Assembly (NCBI GenBank): GCA_016868205.1
Contig: VGHR01000016.1
Location: forward strand, 1 to 41,026
Origin: Betaproteobacteria bacterium
GTDB lineage: Bacteria; Pseudomonadota; Gammaproteobacteria; Burkholderiales; Burkholderiaceae_C
Direction: 5' to 3'
DNA length: 41,026 bases
A program made the position numbers and the translations under genes. The notes beneath the pieces were generated by a model. It was not told where the DNA came from. It was given only the letters and a program-made list of their open reading frames with translations, and did no database searches. Numbering within the stretch: position 1 is the first letter of the stretch; each line of letters starts with the position of its first letter. Positions 16,368 through 26,971 of the stretch are shown one piece after another.

Positions 16368-18944
16368 ATGAGCCCAAGCCCCGCCTACAGCCGAACTTCA
16401 CCGGCCCAGTTGCTGGCGGCCTGGCGCCGGTGGTGGCGTCGTCTGTCACCGGCTCGTCAGGATCGCTTCATCACTTTGGGGCCGCTACTCTCAGTGGTCC
16501 TTTTCCTGGCCGCCGTGGTGGCGGCCTTCGCCTACCTGCGGATCGAGGAGATCGACCGGGAAACGGAGGCCGTCCGGCGCGACGCCGAGTATGCGCAGCA
16601 GCGCCTGAGACTCCGTCTGATTGAGCGGCAGGAGCAGTTGATGCGCCTAGGACGCGAGGTCTCCAATCAGGAAGTCAGGCTGGAAGACTTTGCGTCCCAG
16701 GCTGAGAACATTGCGCAGCAATACCCCGAAGTGCTGGCGATCAGCTGGATCGATGGACGACGGAGAGTGCGCGCCAGTTACGCCTCACCGAGTGCCCCGA
16801 ATGCGCAGCAGAGGCAGACCGGGGACAGCCTGCCGGCCGGCGAGTCAGAGCAGACTTTCGGCTTGGTGCGTGACTTGCGGCAACCGATTTTTTCTCGGCC
16901 CTTGGGGGCGGGCAGCGAAACAGCCGCCACCACCCCCACCCTGCAATTGCAGGTGCCCCTGGATAACCAGGGGCGGTTTACCGGTGTGATCCTTGGCGAA
17001 TACTCACTGGACGCGCTGCTGCGTTTCGGCTTACCCCCGGAGGTCAGTGCCCGCTATGCGGTGTCGCTGATCGACGACCAAAACCAGCTTCTGGCGGGCA
17101 GCACAGCCCTGCCCCGAACCACGGCTGCACGATGGCTGCCAGGGCAGGAAAACGCTGCCGTCCATGAAATCCCCGTCTCGCCAGTGGGCAATGGTCTGTT
17201 GATCCGGGCCGAGGGCTATCGCACTTCGCTCGGGGTCGTCGGCAGTGGTTTTTTCTGGCTCGTCACCGCTCTGAGCGCCCTGACCGTGTGGATGTTGCTG
17301 GGCACATGGCGTCACACCCGGCGCCGCATGCAGGCCCAGGAAGCGCTGGTGGCCGAGACCAACTTCCGACGCGCGATGGAAAACTCCATGCTCACGGGTA
17401 TGCGTGCGCTCGACTTGCAAGGGCGCATCACCTATGTCAACCCGGCCTTCTGCCAGATGACCGGCTGGGGCGAACCTGAGCTGGTCGGGCGCATCCCGCC
17501 CTTTCCGTACTGGCCGGAACAAGACATCGACTGGCTGATGGCACGCCTGGAGGAAGAGCTTGCAGGACGGTCCTCGCCCGGGGGCTTTGAGGTTAGGGTC
17601 AAGCGCAAGGATGGGTCTATCTTTGATGCCCGCATGTATGTCTCGCCTCTCATAGACCCGCGCGGTCAGCAGGCTGGCTGGATGACCTCGATGACCGATA
17701 TCACCGAGCCCAAGCGCATTCGGGAAGAGCTGTCGCATTCGTATGAGCGCTTTACCACCGTACTCGAAGGACTCGATGCAGCGGTCTCGGTGGCCCCGCT
17801 CGACAGCACCGAACTGCTGTTTGCCAACCGACTTTACCGGGCCTGGTTCGGTGGCGATGTGGCCGGCCATCTGCAACTGGTCACGCAAGCCGGTATCCCG
17901 GCCGCCACAGCCTCCGAGGAATTGCTGGATACGGTGGACTCGATGGCCGGGCTGCCGGCTCAGCCCCTGACGGCAGCACCTGCAGAAAACGCCGAGATCT
18001 TCATGCCCGATCTGGGCAAATGGCTGGAGGTGCGCACGCGCTACCTCAGTTGGGTCGATGGACGACTGGCCCAGATGATGATCGCCACCGACATCACACC
18101 CAGACGACATGCTGAGGAGCAAGCTGCGCTGCAGGCCGAGCGGGCCCAGTCGGCCAGCCGGCTTATCACCATGGGCGAGATGGCCTCGTCGGTGGCACAC
18201 GAACTCAACCAGCCCCTGACGGCCATCAGCAATTACTGCAAGGGCATGGTCTCGCGCTTGGAGAGGGGCACTATCGATACCGGAGATCTGGTGGGGGCAC
18301 TGGAAAAAACTGCGCGGCAGGCACAGCGCGCCGGCCAAATCATTCACCGCATCCGATCCTTCGTCAAACGCAGCGAACCCAACCGCAGCCCTTCAGAGGT
18401 GAGCACCATCGTGAACAACGCCATGGAGTTGGCGGACATCGAGTTGCGCCGCCACCATGTACGCCTGACCCACTACCTGGCACCTGGGCTGCCCAAACTC
18501 TTGGTCGATCCGATCCTCATTGAGCAAGTGCTGATCAATTTGCTCAAGAACTCTGCAGAGTCCATCGAGCAGGCGCGCCGACCAAGTGCGCGCCGACGGG
18601 TCGAGCTGCGCGTGACCCGGCAGGAGACGACCAGCCAGGAGGTATTTGTCGAATTCGCGGTGCTCGACTCAGGCCGCGGCCTGTCCCCGGAAAACAGCAA
18701 ACGGCTATTCGAAGCCTTCTACTCCACCAAGCCTGAGGGCATGGGTATCGGACTCAAGCTGTGCCGCAGCATCATCGAGTCCCACGAGGGCAGGCTGGAG
18801 GCCGAGAACCTCTACAATGACGAGGAAGTGTCGGGTTGCAGATTCACTTTCTGGTTGCCGGCTGCCGTCGAATCCTCCGGGACCCAAGCGACAAGCCAGT
18901 CAACAGAGACGGTCGAAGGCGAGCACCCGCCTATCAGTTCGTGA
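16368..18944 (+). CDS. PAS-domain sensor histidine kinase
   Basis: An 858-residue membrane kinase. TM1 lies at about residues 33-56 (LLSVVLFLAAVVAAFAYL), followed by a periplasmic sensor of about 230 residues and TM2 at about 290-314. Two PAS domains come next (NFRRAMENSMLTGM with ITYVNPAFCQMTGW; then RFTTVLEGLDAAVS). HisKA carries the phosphorylated His611 in SSVAHELNQPLTAI, and HATPase_c shows LINLLKNSAESI, DSGRGLS and GMGIGLKLCRSI. The FixL/DctB-type H-box and the FixJ-like partner 22 bases downstream indicate one phosphorelay. The ligand is unknown; its position opposite aceE suggests a carbon or redox signal and pyruvate dehydrogenase control. No haem-binding residue pattern of FixL is evident in the PAS domains. 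Confidence 0.93.
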   Translation: MSPSPAYSRTSPAQLLAAWRRWWRRLSPARQDRFITLGPLLSVVLFLAAVVAAFAYLRIEEIDRETEAVRRDAEYAQQRLRLRLIERQEQLMRLGREVSNQEVRLEDFASQAENIAQQYPEVLAISWIDGRRRVRASYASPSAPNAQQRQTGDSLPAGESEQTFGLVRDLRQPIFSRPLGAGSETAATTPTLQLQVPLDNQGRFTGVILGEYSLDALLRFGLPPEVSARYAVSLIDDQNQLLAGSTALPRTTAARWLPGQENAAVHEIPVSPVGNGLLIRAEGYRTSLGVVGSGFFWLVTALSALTVWMLLGTWRHTRRRMQAQEALVAETNFRRAMENSMLTGMRALDLQGRITYVNPAFCQMTGWGEPELVGRIPPFPYWPEQDIDWLMARLEEELAGRSSPGGFEVRVKRKDGSIFDARMYVSPLIDPRGQQAGWMTSMTDITEPKRIREELSHSYERFTTVLEGLDAAVSVAPLDSTELLFANRLYRAWFGGDVAGHLQLVTQAGIPAATASEELLDTVDSMAGLPAQPLTAAPAENAEIFMPDLGKWLEVRTRYLSWVDGRLAQMMIATDITPRRHAEEQAALQAERAQSASRLITMGEMASSVAHELNQPLTAISNYCKGMVSRLERGTIDTGDLVGALEKTARQAQRAGQIIHRIRSFVKRSEPNRSPSEVSTIVNNAMELADIELRRHHVRLTHYLAPGLPKLLVDPILIEQVLINLLKNSAESIEQARRPSARRRVELRVTRQETTSQEVFVEFAVLDSGRGLSPENSKRLFEAFYSTKPEGMGIGLKLCRSIIESHEGRLEAENLYNDEEVSGCRFTFWLPAAVESSGTQATSQSTETVEGEHPPISS

Positions 18945-18966
18945 ATGCACCAAGGACAGGGTTCGC

Positions 18967-19596
18967 ATGAGCTTAATTCCAAAAAAAGGCACGGTCTATG
19001 TCGTCGACGACGATGAGGGCGTCCGTGACTCGCTTCAGTGGCTTCTCGAAGGCAAGGACTATCGGGTGCGCTGCTACGACTCGGCCGAGACCTTTCTGAG
19101 CCGCTACGACCCGCGCGAAGTGGCCTGCCTGATCGTCGACATCCGCATGGGCGGCATGAGCGGACTGGAATTGCAAGACCGGCTGATCGAAAGGCGCAGC
19201 CCCCTGCCCGTCGTGTTCATCACGGGCCACGGCGATGTCCCTATGGCGGTGAGCACCATGAAGAAAGGGGCCATGGACTTTATCCAGAAGCCCTTCCAGG
19301 AGGAGGCCCTGCTCAGTCTGGTCGAGCGCATGCTGGATCAGGCCCGCAGCAGCTTCCATGAACATCAAAACAGCGCAAGCCGCGAGGCATTGCTGGCCAA
19401 GCTAACCTCCCGGGAGGCGCAGGTTCTCGAGCGTATCGTCGCTGGCCGACTCAACAAGCAGATCGCCGATGATCTGGGCATCAGCATCAAGACCGTCGAG
19501 GCACACCGGGCCAACATCATGGAAAAGCTCAACGCCAACACAGTCGCCGATTTGCTCAAAATCGCCCTGGGTTCCTCGACTGCCGTAAAAGCCTGA
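18967..19596 (+). CDS. FixJ-family response regulator (receiver + LuxR HTH)
   Basis: A 209-residue transcription factor. The receiver (residues about 8-125) has the acidic pocket VVDDDE, phospho-acceptor Asp58 in LIVDIRMGG, the switch Thr in VFITGHGD and Lys in FIQKPF. The LuxR-type helix-turn-helix (about 140-200) shows [20 protein letters not shown] and [18 protein letters not shown] 18967 is chosen because it is preceded by AAGGACAGG and begins the receiver directly; the frame runs upstream inside the kinase gene. It is co-transcribed with the kinase and followed by an intrinsic terminator. Probable targets are its own promoter region and aceE. Confidence 0.94.
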   Translation: MSLIPKKGTVYVVDDDEGVRDSLQWLLEGKDYRVRCYDSAETFLSRYDPREVACLIVDIRMGGMSGLELQDRLIERRSPLPVVFITGHGDVPMAVSTMKKGAMDFIQKPFQEEALLSLVERMLDQARSSFHEHQNSASREALLAKLTSREAQVLERIVAGRLNKQIADDLGISIKTVEAHRANIMEKLNANTVADLLKIALGSSTAVKA

Positions 19597-19619
19597 GGGG
19601 CACAGCCCCTCGCTTCCCG

Positions 19620-19643
19620 CGCCCGCCACGAGCGGGCGTTTTT
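19620..19643 (+). terminator. Rho-independent terminator after the two-component genes
   Basis: CGCCCGC (19620-19626), a 5-base loop and GCGGGCG (19632-19638) form a 7-bp GC stem followed directly by TTTTT (19639-19643). It lies 24 bases after the regulator stop and before folD, so folD needs its own promoter or read-through. Confidence 0.85.
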
Positions 19644-19669
19644 CTTCAACCTGTTCACACCCCCTACCG

Positions 19670-20521
19670 ATGACCGCGCAACTCATAGACGGTAACGCCC
19701 TGTCCAAGCAACTACGCAGCGAAGTGGCCCGACGGGTCCAGACGCTGAAGCAACGAGGCCTAACCCCCGGTCTGGCCGTGATCCTAGTCGGTGAAGATGC
19801 AGCCAGCCAAGTCTATGTGCGCAACAAGGTCAAGGCCTGCGAGGAGGCCGGGCTCAATTCAGTGCTCGAACGCTACGGTGCCGATCTGACAGAAGCACAG
19901 CTATTGGACCGGGTGCGCGCCCTCAATGAGGACCCGGGTATCCACGGTATCTTGGTGCAACTGCCCCTGCCATCTCAGATCAATTCACAAAAGGTGATCG
20001 AGGCCATCAGCCCGGCCAAGGATGTGGATGGATTTCATATCGCCAGCGCTGGGGCGCTAATGACCGGCATGCCCGGTTTTTGGCCGTGCACGCCGCACGG
20101 TTGCATGAAGATGCTCGAATCCATCGACTATGAACTGCGTGGCAAGCATGCGGTGGTCATTGGGCGCAGCAATATCGTGGGCAAGCCCATGGCTCTGATG
20201 CTGCTGCAAAAAGACGCCACCGTCACGATCTGCCACTCCCGTACAAAAGATCTGAAAGCGCACACCCGAACGGCAGACCTCATCATCGCTGCGGTCGGAC
20301 GCCCGCGCATGCTCACCGCCGACATGGTCAAGCCTGGCACAGTGGTGATCGATGTAGGCATGAATCGCGATGTCGATGGACGGCTTTGCGGGGATGTCGA
20401 TTTTGCAGGCGTCAGTCAGGTGGCCTCTTACATCACACCCGTGCCGGGTGGGGTCGGCCCCATGACCATCACCATGCTGCTGGTCAACACGCTGGAATCG
20501 GCCGAACGCAGCGCTGTTTGA
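19670..20521 (+). CDS. folD: Methylenetetrahydrofolate dehydrogenase/cyclohydrolase FolD
   Basis: A 283-residue bifunctional cytosolic enzyme that interconverts 5,10-methylene-, methenyl- and 10-formyl-tetrahydrofolate with NADP+. Signatures are the [13 protein letters not shown] segment with the catalytic Tyr/Lys pair, the substrate loop [22 protein letters not shown], and the nucleotide-binding region [12 protein letters not shown]; the end [18 protein letters not shown] is canonical. The length is standard. ATG 19670 lies just after the terminator. It converges with the DUF4149 gene, only 6 bases apart. Confidence 0.97.
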   Translation: MTAQLIDGNALSKQLRSEVARRVQTLKQRGLTPGLAVILVGEDAASQVYVRNKVKACEEAGLNSVLERYGADLTEAQLLDRVRALNEDPGIHGILVQLPLPSQINSQKVIEAISPAKDVDGFHIASAGALMTGMPGFWPCTPHGCMKMLESIDYELRGKHAVVIGRSNIVGKPMALMLLQKDATVTICHSRTKDLKAHTRTADLIIAAVGRPRMLTADMVKPGTVVIDVGMNRDVDGRLCGDVDFAGVSQVASYITPVPGGVGPMTITMLLVNTLESAERSAV

Positions 20522-20527
20522 GGAGGT

Positions 20528-20989
20528 TCAGTGCGGCTGCCTGCCCTGCCCGTCGACCGGGTGGCGTGCCAGTCGCCAAAGCGTGGCACTGGCACACAAC
20601 CACTGCACCAGCATCAGGAAGGTGCCAAGCGCATGCCAAAGTCGCAGGGCCTGGGCATCACCACGGGCCGCCAAAATGCGCGGAGCCAGCGCCCATTCAA
20701 TGAGTAGGGCACTGAGGATGCCGACGATGACCCAGCGCATGAGGACGCGGCCCTCAGCCTGCACTTGATCGTCTTCAACCCGATTGAAGGCCATGAGAAT
20801 CACCAAGCCGCAGGACACAGCGATCCAGGTTTGCGCGGTGAACAATCGGGCGGCCATGCTGCCAGCGATGGAGGCTGACGGCAGGTGCAGGAACAGCAGG
20901 GGAACCACCACAGCACACAGCGCACTCAAGCTGCCCCACCAGAGGGAGGCCGAGAGGCTTGCCCAGCGCCAGCGCTGATGCGCTCGCAT
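20528..20989 (-). CDS. DUF4149-type integral membrane protein
   Basis: A 153-residue protein with four predicted hydrophobic helices (about residues 9-35, 52-70, 84-103 and 118-140), including LSALCAVVVPLLFLHLP and WVIVGILSALLIEWAL. The pattern and its place directly after greA fit the DUF4149 family, commonly found beside greA in betaproteobacteria. It is an inner-membrane protein; no biochemical role is known. The stop of greA is 3 bases upstream, so it is almost certainly translated from the same message. Confidence 0.82.
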   Translation of the reverse strand: MRAHQRWRWASLSASLWWGSLSALCAVVVPLLFLHLPSASIAGSMAARLFTAQTWIAVSCGLVILMAFNRVEDDQVQAEGRVLMRWVIVGILSALLIEWALAPRILAARGDAQALRLWHALGTFLMLVQWLCASATLWRLARHPVDGQGRQPH

Positions 20990-20992
20990 GGG

Positions 20993-21469
20993 CTAGAGGT
21001 AACGCACCGCCACGATGTCGTAGCGCTTGACGCCGCCTGGCGCCTGCACTTCGGCAGTGTCGCCCTCTTCCTTGCCAATGAGCGCGCGGGCAATGGGTGA
21101 GCCCACATTGATCAGACCCAGCTTGAGGTCTGCCTCATCCTCACCGACGATTTGGTAGGTCACGCGGTCGCCACTGCCCTCGTCCTCGAGATCGACCGTC
21201 GAGCCAAACACCACCTTGCCCCCGGCTTGCACCTCGGACGGATCAATCACCTGGGCCGCCGCCAGCTTGCCCTCGATCTCAGCGATCCGCCCCTCGACAA
21301 AACCTTGCCGGTCTTTGGCCGCATCGTACTCCGCGTTTTCACTCAAGTCCCCCTGGGCACGCGCCTCAGCAATGGCAGCAATAACCGCCGGACGCTCAAC
21401 GGTCTTGAGCCTGTGGAGTTCTTCCTTGAGCTTTTCGGCGCCGCGGCGGGTGATCGGGAAGGTGGACAT
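20993..21469 (-). CDS. greA: Transcript cleavage factor GreA
   Basis: A 158-residue protein, the same length as E. coli GreA. It rescues backtracked RNA polymerase by stimulating cleavage of the transcript 3' end. The N-terminal coiled coil carries the conserved acidic tip in [16 protein letters not shown]. The C-terminal FKBP-like domain contains [17 protein letters not shown] 21469 ([18 protein letters not shown]) follows AGGAGA; the frame upstream to 21577 is not coding. It lies 150 bases after carB, probably with its own promoter, and is tightly linked to the DUF4149 gene. Confidence 0.97.
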   Translation of the reverse strand: MSTFPITRRGAEKLKEELHRLKTVERPAVIAAIAEARAQGDLSENAEYDAAKDRQGFVEGRIAEIEGKLAAAQVIDPSEVQAGGKVVFGSTVDLEDEGSGDRVTYQIVGEDEADLKLGLINVGSPIARALIGKEEGDTAEVQAPGGVKRYDIVAVRYL

Positions 21470-21592
21470 GATCTGTCTCCTGGGAAAAAAGCAAACCGCC
21501 GCCAGTTGCCCGGGAGCGGTTACGAAAACATTAAGCGCAAAAAGTGTAACCCAAGGCAACGGCCGAGGTCTGCACATGGAATTGCACCCGAG

Positions 21593-21614
21593 GCCGGCCC
21601 TGAGACGGGCCGGC
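21593..21614 (-). terminator. Strong GC hairpin right after carB
   Basis: GCCGGCCC (21593-21600) and GGGCCGGC (21607-21614) form a perfect 8-bp stem with a 6-base loop, 5 bases beyond the carB stop. No T-tract follows in the direction of transcription, so it may be a factor-dependent terminator or a 3'-end stabiliser separating carAB from greA. Confidence 0.45.
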
Positions 21615-21619
21615 AGGCT

Positions 21620-24600
21620 CTAGGCGAGTTCTAAACGGCCATGCAAGTCCTGCAGCGACAGCACCGACAAGTCCTGCAAGTGCGCCATGCCCTCAACAGC
21701 AGCTTCGGCCCCCGCGATGGTTGTAAAGGTGGTGACCCGCGCTGCCAACGCCGAAGTGCGAATCTGCCGGGAATCGGCAATCGCATTGCGACGCTCCTCG
21801 ACGGTGTTGATGACCATGACAATTTCGTTGTTCTTGATCATGTCGACCACATGGGGCCGCCCCTCGGCGACCTTGTTGACCACAGTGCATGCAATACCGG
21901 CGGCGGCAATCGCCGCCGCTGTGCCCTTGGTGGCTACCAGGTCAAAGCCCCGCGCTTTGAGGGCTCTGGCCACCTCCACCGCCCGAGGTTTGTCCGCGTT
22001 CTTGACGGTGAGAAACACGCGGCCCGAGGTAGGCAAGCGGGTGCCGGCGCCCAATTGCGACTTGACGAACGCCTCGCCGAATGTCTTGCCCACACCCATG
22101 ACCTCGCCCGTTGACTTCATCTCGGGGCCAAGGATGGTGTCCACCCCTGGAAACTTGACGAAGGGAAAGACCGCCTCCTTGACGCTGAAATACGGCGGCG
22201 TAACTTCAGCGCGAACCCCCTGCTGCTCCAGCGTCTGTCCGACCATGCAGCGTGCGGCCACCTTGGCCAACTGAATGCCGGTGGCCTTGCTGACAAAAGG
22301 CACCGTGCGCGAAGCCCGCGGATTGACCTCCAGCACATAAATCACATCACGGCCGTCCACCGTCTGAATGGCAAACTGCACATTCATCAAACCCACCACA
22401 TGTAGAGCCTGCGCCATCGCCGCGGTCTGCCGCTTGATTTCGTCGACCGTAGCTGCCGCCAGGGAATACGGTGGCAAAGAGCAGGCGGAGTCCCCAGAAT
22501 GGACGCCCGCCTGTTCGATGTGCTCCATAACGCCGCCAATAAAGGTACGCCCCGTCGGATCACGCAAACAGTCCACATCGCACTCGATCGCATCGTTGAG
22601 AAAGCGGTCCAGCAGCACCGGCGAATCATTGCTGACCTTGACCGCCTCGCGCATGTAGCGCTCCAGGTCGCGCTGCTCATGCACGATCTCCATGGCGCGA
22701 CCCCCAAGCACATAGCTCGGCCGTACCACCAGGGGGTAGCCCAGCTCGCCAGCTTTCTCAAGCGCCTGCGCCTCGGTGCGCGCGGTTGCATTGGGGGGCT
22801 GGCGCAAGCCCAGCGTGTGCAACAGCTTCTGGAAGCGCTCGCGATCCTCCGCCGCATCAATCATGTCAGGCGAAGTGCCGATGATGGGCACGCCGTTGCG
22901 CTCCAGGTCGAGCGCCAGCTTCAGGGGGGTCTGGCCGCCGTACTGCACGATCACCCCCAGCGGCTTCTCCTTGTCCACGATCTCAAGCACATCCTCAAGG
23001 GTCAGAGGTTCAAAGTACAGGCGGTCCGAGGTGTCGTAGTCGGTAGAGACAGTCTCCGGATTGCAATTGACCATGATGGTCTCGTAGCCGTCTTCGCGCA
23101 GGGCCAGAGCTGCATGCACGCAGCAGTAATCAAACTCGATGCCCTGACCGATGCGGTTGGGTCCACCACCGAGGACAATGATCTTGTGGCGATCACTGGG
23201 CTGGGCCTCACACTCGCTGCCCTGGGCCTCATAGGTCGAATACATGTAAGCGGTATGCGTGGCAAACTCGGCAGCGCATGTATCGACCCGCTTGTAAACC
23301 GGCCGCACGCCCAGCTCATAGCGTCGCTGCCGAATAGCTTGATCGGTGGTGCGCAGCTGCCGCGCGAGGCGTCGATCGGAAAAGCCTTTTTGTTTAAGAG
23401 CTCGCAGGGTTGCAGCATCGATGTCTGCAAGTGAGTGCGCCTCGAGCTCCAGCTCGACCTTGACAATCTGCTCGATCTGCACGAGGAACCAGGGGTCAAT
23501 GCGGGTCAGCGCATGCACCTCCTCGACCGTCATGCCTTGGGCAAAGGCATCACCCACATACCAAATACGATCGGGCCCCGGCGCGCCGAGTTCTTTCTCA
23601 AGAACCTGCCGGTCCTGGGTTTTTTCGTTCATGCCGTCAACCCCGACCTCCAGGCCGCGCAAAGCCTTCTGAAAGGACTCCTGGAAGGTCCGGCCCATAG
23701 CCATCACCTCCCCCACAGACTTCATCTGCGTGGTCAGGCGTGAGTCGGCCTGCGGAAACTTCTCGAAGGCGAAGCGGGGAATTTTGGTCACTACATAGTC
23801 GATCGAGGGCTCAAACGATGCGGGCGTTGCGCCGCCAGTAATCTCGTTCTTCAATTCGTCGAGGGTGTAGCCCACAGCCAGCTTGGCGGCCACCTTGGCA
23901 ATTGGGAATCCGGTGGCCTTGGAGGCCAGGGCAGAAGAGCGCGAGACTCTGGGATTCATCTCGATGACGATCATCCGACCATCGCCGGGATTGATGGCGA
24001 ACTGAACATTTGATCCGCCCGTATCAACCCCAATTTCACGCAGCACCGCCAGCGAGGCATTGCGCATGATCTGGTATTCCTTGTCGGTCAGGGTCTGGGC
24101 AGGGGCGACCGTGATGGAGTCGCCGGTGTGCACACCCATGGGATCCAGGTTTTCAATCGAGCAGACGATGATGCAGTTGTCCTTTTTGTCCCGCACCACC
24201 TCCATTTCAAACTCTTTCCAGCCGACCAGGGATTCCTCAATTAGGAGCTCGTTTGTGGGCGATGCTTCCAGACCGCGCTTGCAAATCGCCTCGAACTCCT
24301 CGGCGTTGTAGGCGATGCCTCCGCCAGTGCCTCCGAGAGTAAAGCTCGGCCGAATCACAGTGGGAAAGCCGACGCTCTTTTGCACCACCCAAGCCTCCTC
24401 CATGCTGTGGGCGATCCCCGAGCGCGCTGAACCCAGGCCAATCCGGGCCATGGCCTCCTTGAACTTCTGGCGATCTTCGGCCTTGTCGATAGCCTCGGGG
24501 CTGGCACCGATGAGTTCGACCTGATACCGGGTCAACACGCCGTGGCGCCACAGGTCCAGGGCGCAATTGAGGGCAGTCTGCCCGCCCATGGTTGGCAAGA

Positions 24601-24856
24601 CCGCGTCAGGCCTTTCCTTGGCGATGATTTTTTCCACCGTTTGCCAGGTGATCGGCTCAATGTAGGTGACATCGGCTGTTGCCGGGTCGGTCATGATCGT
24701 GGCCGGGTTGCTATTGATCAGAATGACCTTGTAGCCCTCCTCGCGCAGGGCCTTACAGGCCTGTACGCCGGAGTAATCAAACTCGCAAGCTTGGCCGATG
24801 ATGATCGGGCCGGCGCCAATAATGAGAATACTCTGGATGTCCGTGCGCTTAGGCAT
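21620..24856 (-). CDS. carB: Carbamoyl-phosphate synthase large subunit
   Basis: A 1078-residue synthetase that makes carbamoyl phosphate from bicarbonate, ammonia (from CarA) and two ATP, feeding pyrimidines and arginine. It holds two ATP-grasp halves, the first starting [18 protein letters not shown] with [18 protein letters not shown], the second near residue 550 with [17 protein letters not shown] and [19 protein letters not shown]. The C-terminal allosteric MGS-like domain starts near 940 ([20 protein letters not shown]). The length is typical. Its start at 24856 overlaps the carA stop by 8 bases, so the subunits are translationally coupled. Confidence 0.98.
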   Translation of the reverse strand: MPKRTDIQSILIIGAGPIIIGQACEFDYSGVQACKALREEGYKVILINSNPATIMTDPATADVTYIEPITWQTVEKIIAKERPDAVLPTMGGQTALNCALDLWRHGVLTRYQVELIGASPEAIDKAEDRQKFKEAMARIGLGSARSGIAHSMEEAWVVQKSVGFPTVIRPSFTLGGTGGGIAYNAEEFEAICKRGLEASPTNELLIEESLVGWKEFEMEVVRDKKDNCIIVCSIENLDPMGVHTGDSITVAPAQTLTDKEYQIMRNASLAVLREIGVDTGGSNVQFAINPGDGRMIVIEMNPRVSRSSALASKATGFPIAKVAAKLAVGYTLDELKNEITGGATPASFEPSIDYVVTKIPRFAFEKFPQADSRLTTQMKSVGEVMAMGRTFQESFQKALRGLEVGVDGMNEKTQDRQVLEKELGAPGPDRIWYVGDAFAQGMTVEEVHALTRIDPWFLVQIEQIVKVELELEAHSLADIDAATLRALKQKGFSDRRLARQLRTTDQAIRQRRYELGVRPVYKRVDTCAAEFATHTAYMYSTYEAQGSECEAQPSDRHKIIVLGGGPNRIGQGIEFDYCCVHAALALREDGYETIMVNCNPETVSTDYDTSDRLYFEPLTLEDVLEIVDKEKPLGVIVQYGGQTPLKLALDLERNGVPIIGTSPDMIDAAEDRERFQKLLHTLGLRQPPNATARTEAQALEKAGELGYPLVVRPSYVLGGRAMEIVHEQRDLERYMREAVKVSNDSPVLLDRFLNDAIECDVDCLRDPTGRTFIGGVMEHIEQAGVHSGDSACSLPPYSLAAATVDEIKRQTAAMAQALHVVGLMNVQFAIQTVDGRDVIYVLEVNPRASRTVPFVSKATGIQLAKVAARCMVGQTLEQQGVRAEVTPPYFSVKEAVFPFVKFPGVDTILGPEMKSTGEVMGVGKTFGEAFVKSQLGAGTRLPTSGRVFLTVKNADKPRAVEVARALKARGFDLVATKGTAAAIAAAGIACTVVNKVAEGRPHVVDMIKNNEIVMVINTVEERRNAIADSRQIRTSALAARVTTFTTIAGAEAAVEGMAHLQDLSVLSLQDLHGRLELA

Positions 24857-26030
24857 GCGCCTTCTCCCTGGACTGCGCCATCAGCGCAGTGAATCGATCA
24901 AACAGATAAGCGATGTCATGGGGGCCAGGCGAAGCCTCCGGGTGACCTTGAAAACAAAAAGCCGGCCGGTCGGTTCTGGCCAAGCCCTGGATGGTTCCGT
25001 CAAACAGACTCACATGGGTGGCTCGCAGATGCGCGGGCAAGCTCGTGGCATCGACCGCAAAACCGTGGTTCTGGCTGGTGATACTGACGCGGCCGGTGTC
25101 GAGGTCCTTGACCGGGTGGTTGGCCCCGTGATGACCAAACTTCATCTTGAAAGTGCCAGCCCCTGAGGCCAAGGCCATGATCTGATGCCCCAGACAAATT
25201 CCAAACAGGGGGACGGCTTCATCCATGAGCTGGCGCGCGGCCTCGATGGCATAGGTGCAGGGTTGGGGATCCCCTGGGCCGTTGGAGAGAAACACGCCAT
25301 CGGGGCGCAGGGCCAGCACCTCGGCGGCTGAAGTCTGGGCTGGCACCACGGTGATGCGGCAGCCGCGTTCGGCCAGCATGCGCAAAATATTTTTCTTGAC
25401 GCCGAAGTCATAGGCCAGCACATGAAAGCGCGGCGACTTCAGGTTGCCATACCCGCCCTCAAGCCTCCACTCGGTTTGGCTCCACTCGTAGGGCTCCCGG
25501 GCACTAACCACCCGGGCCAAGTCTAGACCGGACATGCTCGGCGCCAGGCGGGCAGCGGCCACGGCCTGGGACACCACGGCCTCAGAGAGGGCTTGTCCAG
25601 CGGACAAGGCCAGGATACAGCCGTTTTGCGCGCCATGGCTGCGCAGGTGCCGCGTGAGTGCCCGCGTGTCGATGCCGGCAATGGCCACTGTGGCGCTGGA
25701 CTTGAGGTAGCTTGACAGATCCTGCGCCTGTCGAAAATTTGAGGCCCGCAGAGGCAAGTCCCGAATGATCAGGCCGGCGGCGAAGATCTTGGAGGCTTCG
25801 ACATCTTCCGGGTTGACGCCGTAGTTGCCGATATGAGGGTAGGTGAGCGTAACGATCTGCTGGCAGTAGCTCGGGTCAGTCAGGATTTCCTGGTAGCCGC
25901 TTATCGCGGTGTTAAACACCACCTCGCCGACAGTGGAGCCGGGGGCTCCAATGCTGTGACCTGAGAAGACGGTGCCATCTGCGAGGGCCAGCAAGGCCGC
26001 GGGATGATTTCCCTGGAGGGACAAAAGCAC
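24849..26030 (-). CDS. carA: Carbamoyl-phosphate synthase small subunit (glutaminase)
   Basis: A 393-residue subunit that hydrolyses glutamine and channels ammonia to CarB. The N-terminal domain has [16 protein letters not shown] and [20 protein letters not shown]. The class I amidotransferase domain has Cys279 in GICLGHQIM and the His363/Glu365 pair in [11 protein letters not shown]. The start codon is GTG 26030, with GGAG six bases upstream. It is followed by carB with an 8-base overlap. A 12-base palindrome CTCGCGCGCGAG at 26066-26077 lies in its 137-base leader. Confidence 0.97.
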   Translation of the reverse strand: MLLSLQGNHPAALLALADGTVFSGHSIGAPGSTVGEVVFNTAISGYQEILTDPSYCQQIVTLTYPHIGNYGVNPEDVEASKIFAAGLIIRDLPLRASNFRQAQDLSSYLKSSATVAIAGIDTRALTRHLRSHGAQNGCILALSAGQALSEAVVSQAVAAARLAPSMSGLDLARVVSAREPYEWSQTEWRLEGGYGNLKSPRFHVLAYDFGVKKNILRMLAERGCRITVVPAQTSAAEVLALRPDGVFLSNGPGDPQPCTYAIEAARQLMDEAVPLFGICLGHQIMALASGAGTFKMKFGHHGANHPVKDLDTGRVSITSQNHGFAVDATSLPAHLRATHVSLFDGTIQGLARTDRPAFCFQGHPEASPGPHDIAYLFDRFTALMAQSREKAHA

Positions 26031-26167
26031 TGGGTTCTCCGTTTGGTTGACGGTTCGCCCGCTCGCTCGCGCGCGAGGGATCCTTCCATCCCTGCCGCGC
26101 TGGCTGTTGCTTGTGTGAAGTGTGGCTTTTGCGGCGCTCGGGCGAGGCTGACTAAAAAAGCCCTTGA

Positions 26168-26971
26168 TTATAGACCGTGGTCTTCAGTCCCAGAGCCGGC
26201 GCCAAGCGCGTCAATCGTGCTGGCGTGCAAGCAAATGGCGGCGGCGGCAGCCACATTGAGCGACTCCTGACCGGACGGCTGAGCGATACGCACCTGCTGC
26301 TGGGCCTGCTCAAGCAAGGCTGCGCCAACGCCCCGCCCCTCATGCCCGAAGACCCAGGCGCAGGGCCAGGGCAAGGTCTGCTGATGCAGCCAACGGCCTT
26401 GGTGAGAACTGGTGACCAGAAGCGGTACACCCAGGACCTGCAAATCGGCCACCTGCAAACCCTCCTGCAAGCGTAGGGCAAAGTGCGCACCCATGGCTGC
26501 ACGCAGCACCTTCGGGGACCATAGTGCAGCGCTGCCCTGCATCGCCAGGACTTGCGAAAACCCAAAGGCCGCCGCGCTTCGCAAGATGGAGCCCACATTA
26601 CCAGCGTCCTGCACGCGATCGAGAATGACCGTGGGCGCGTTGGGCTGTAGTTGTCCCGGCTCCGGCATGTCCAGCACCGCCCCGACCCCGGCCGGTGAAT
26701 CCAGAGCGCTAAATTCACGCCAAAGCGCATCGGGCACACGCACCACGCGCTCAGCGCAGGCCATCCACGGCTCGACCCCCACCGGATCTAACTCGCCCAG
26801 CACCAGCACACGCAGACGCAGTCCTGCAAGCAAGGCGGCGTCCAGCAAATGCTCGCCCTCCAGCCAGACCCTGCCCTGCTTACGATAAGCCGCGTTATCG
26901 CGCGAGAGTTGCCGCAGCTCCTTGAGCAAAGGATTCGCGCGCGATTGCACTTGCTGGACAGCCGCACTCAA
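26168..26971 (-). CDS. SpoU/TrmH-family RNA 2'-O-methyltransferase
   Basis: A 267-residue SPOUT methyltransferase that probably uses S-adenosylmethionine to methylate a ribose in rRNA or tRNA. An N-terminal substrate-binding domain ([20 protein letters not shown]) precedes the knotted domain with motif 1 [14 protein letters not shown], motif 2 [13 protein letters not shown] and motif 3 [16 protein letters not shown]. The start is TTG 26971, which overlaps the rnhB stop as TTGA, so it relies on coupling. Which nucleotide it modifies cannot be told from sequence; an RlmB-like or RsmE-independent role is possible. Confidence 0.9.
   Translation of the reverse strand: MSAAVQQVQSRANPLLKELRQLSRDNAAYRKQGRVWLEGEHLLDAALLAGLRLRVLVLGELDPVGVEPWMACAERVVRVPDALWREFSALDSPAGVGAVLDMPEPGQLQPNAPTVILDRVQDAGNVGSILRSAAAFGFSQVLAMQGSAALWSPKVLRAAMGAHFALRLQEGLQVADLQVLGVPLLVTSSHQGRWLHQQTLPWPCAWVFGHEGRGVGAALLEQAQQQVRIAQPSGQESLNVAAAAAICLHASTIDALGAGSGTEDHGL

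Noticed and set aside
17031..18347. 438-codon minus-strand frame opposite the histidine kinase
   Set aside because: Antisense shadow of conserved PAS and HisKA coding sequence with low-complexity His/Gln/Gly-rich product.
26066..26077. Palindrome CTCGCGCGCGAG before carA as an operator
   Set aside because: Short alternating CG palindromes arise often by chance in such GC-rich DNA; not similar to an arginine or pyrimidine repressor site that I know.
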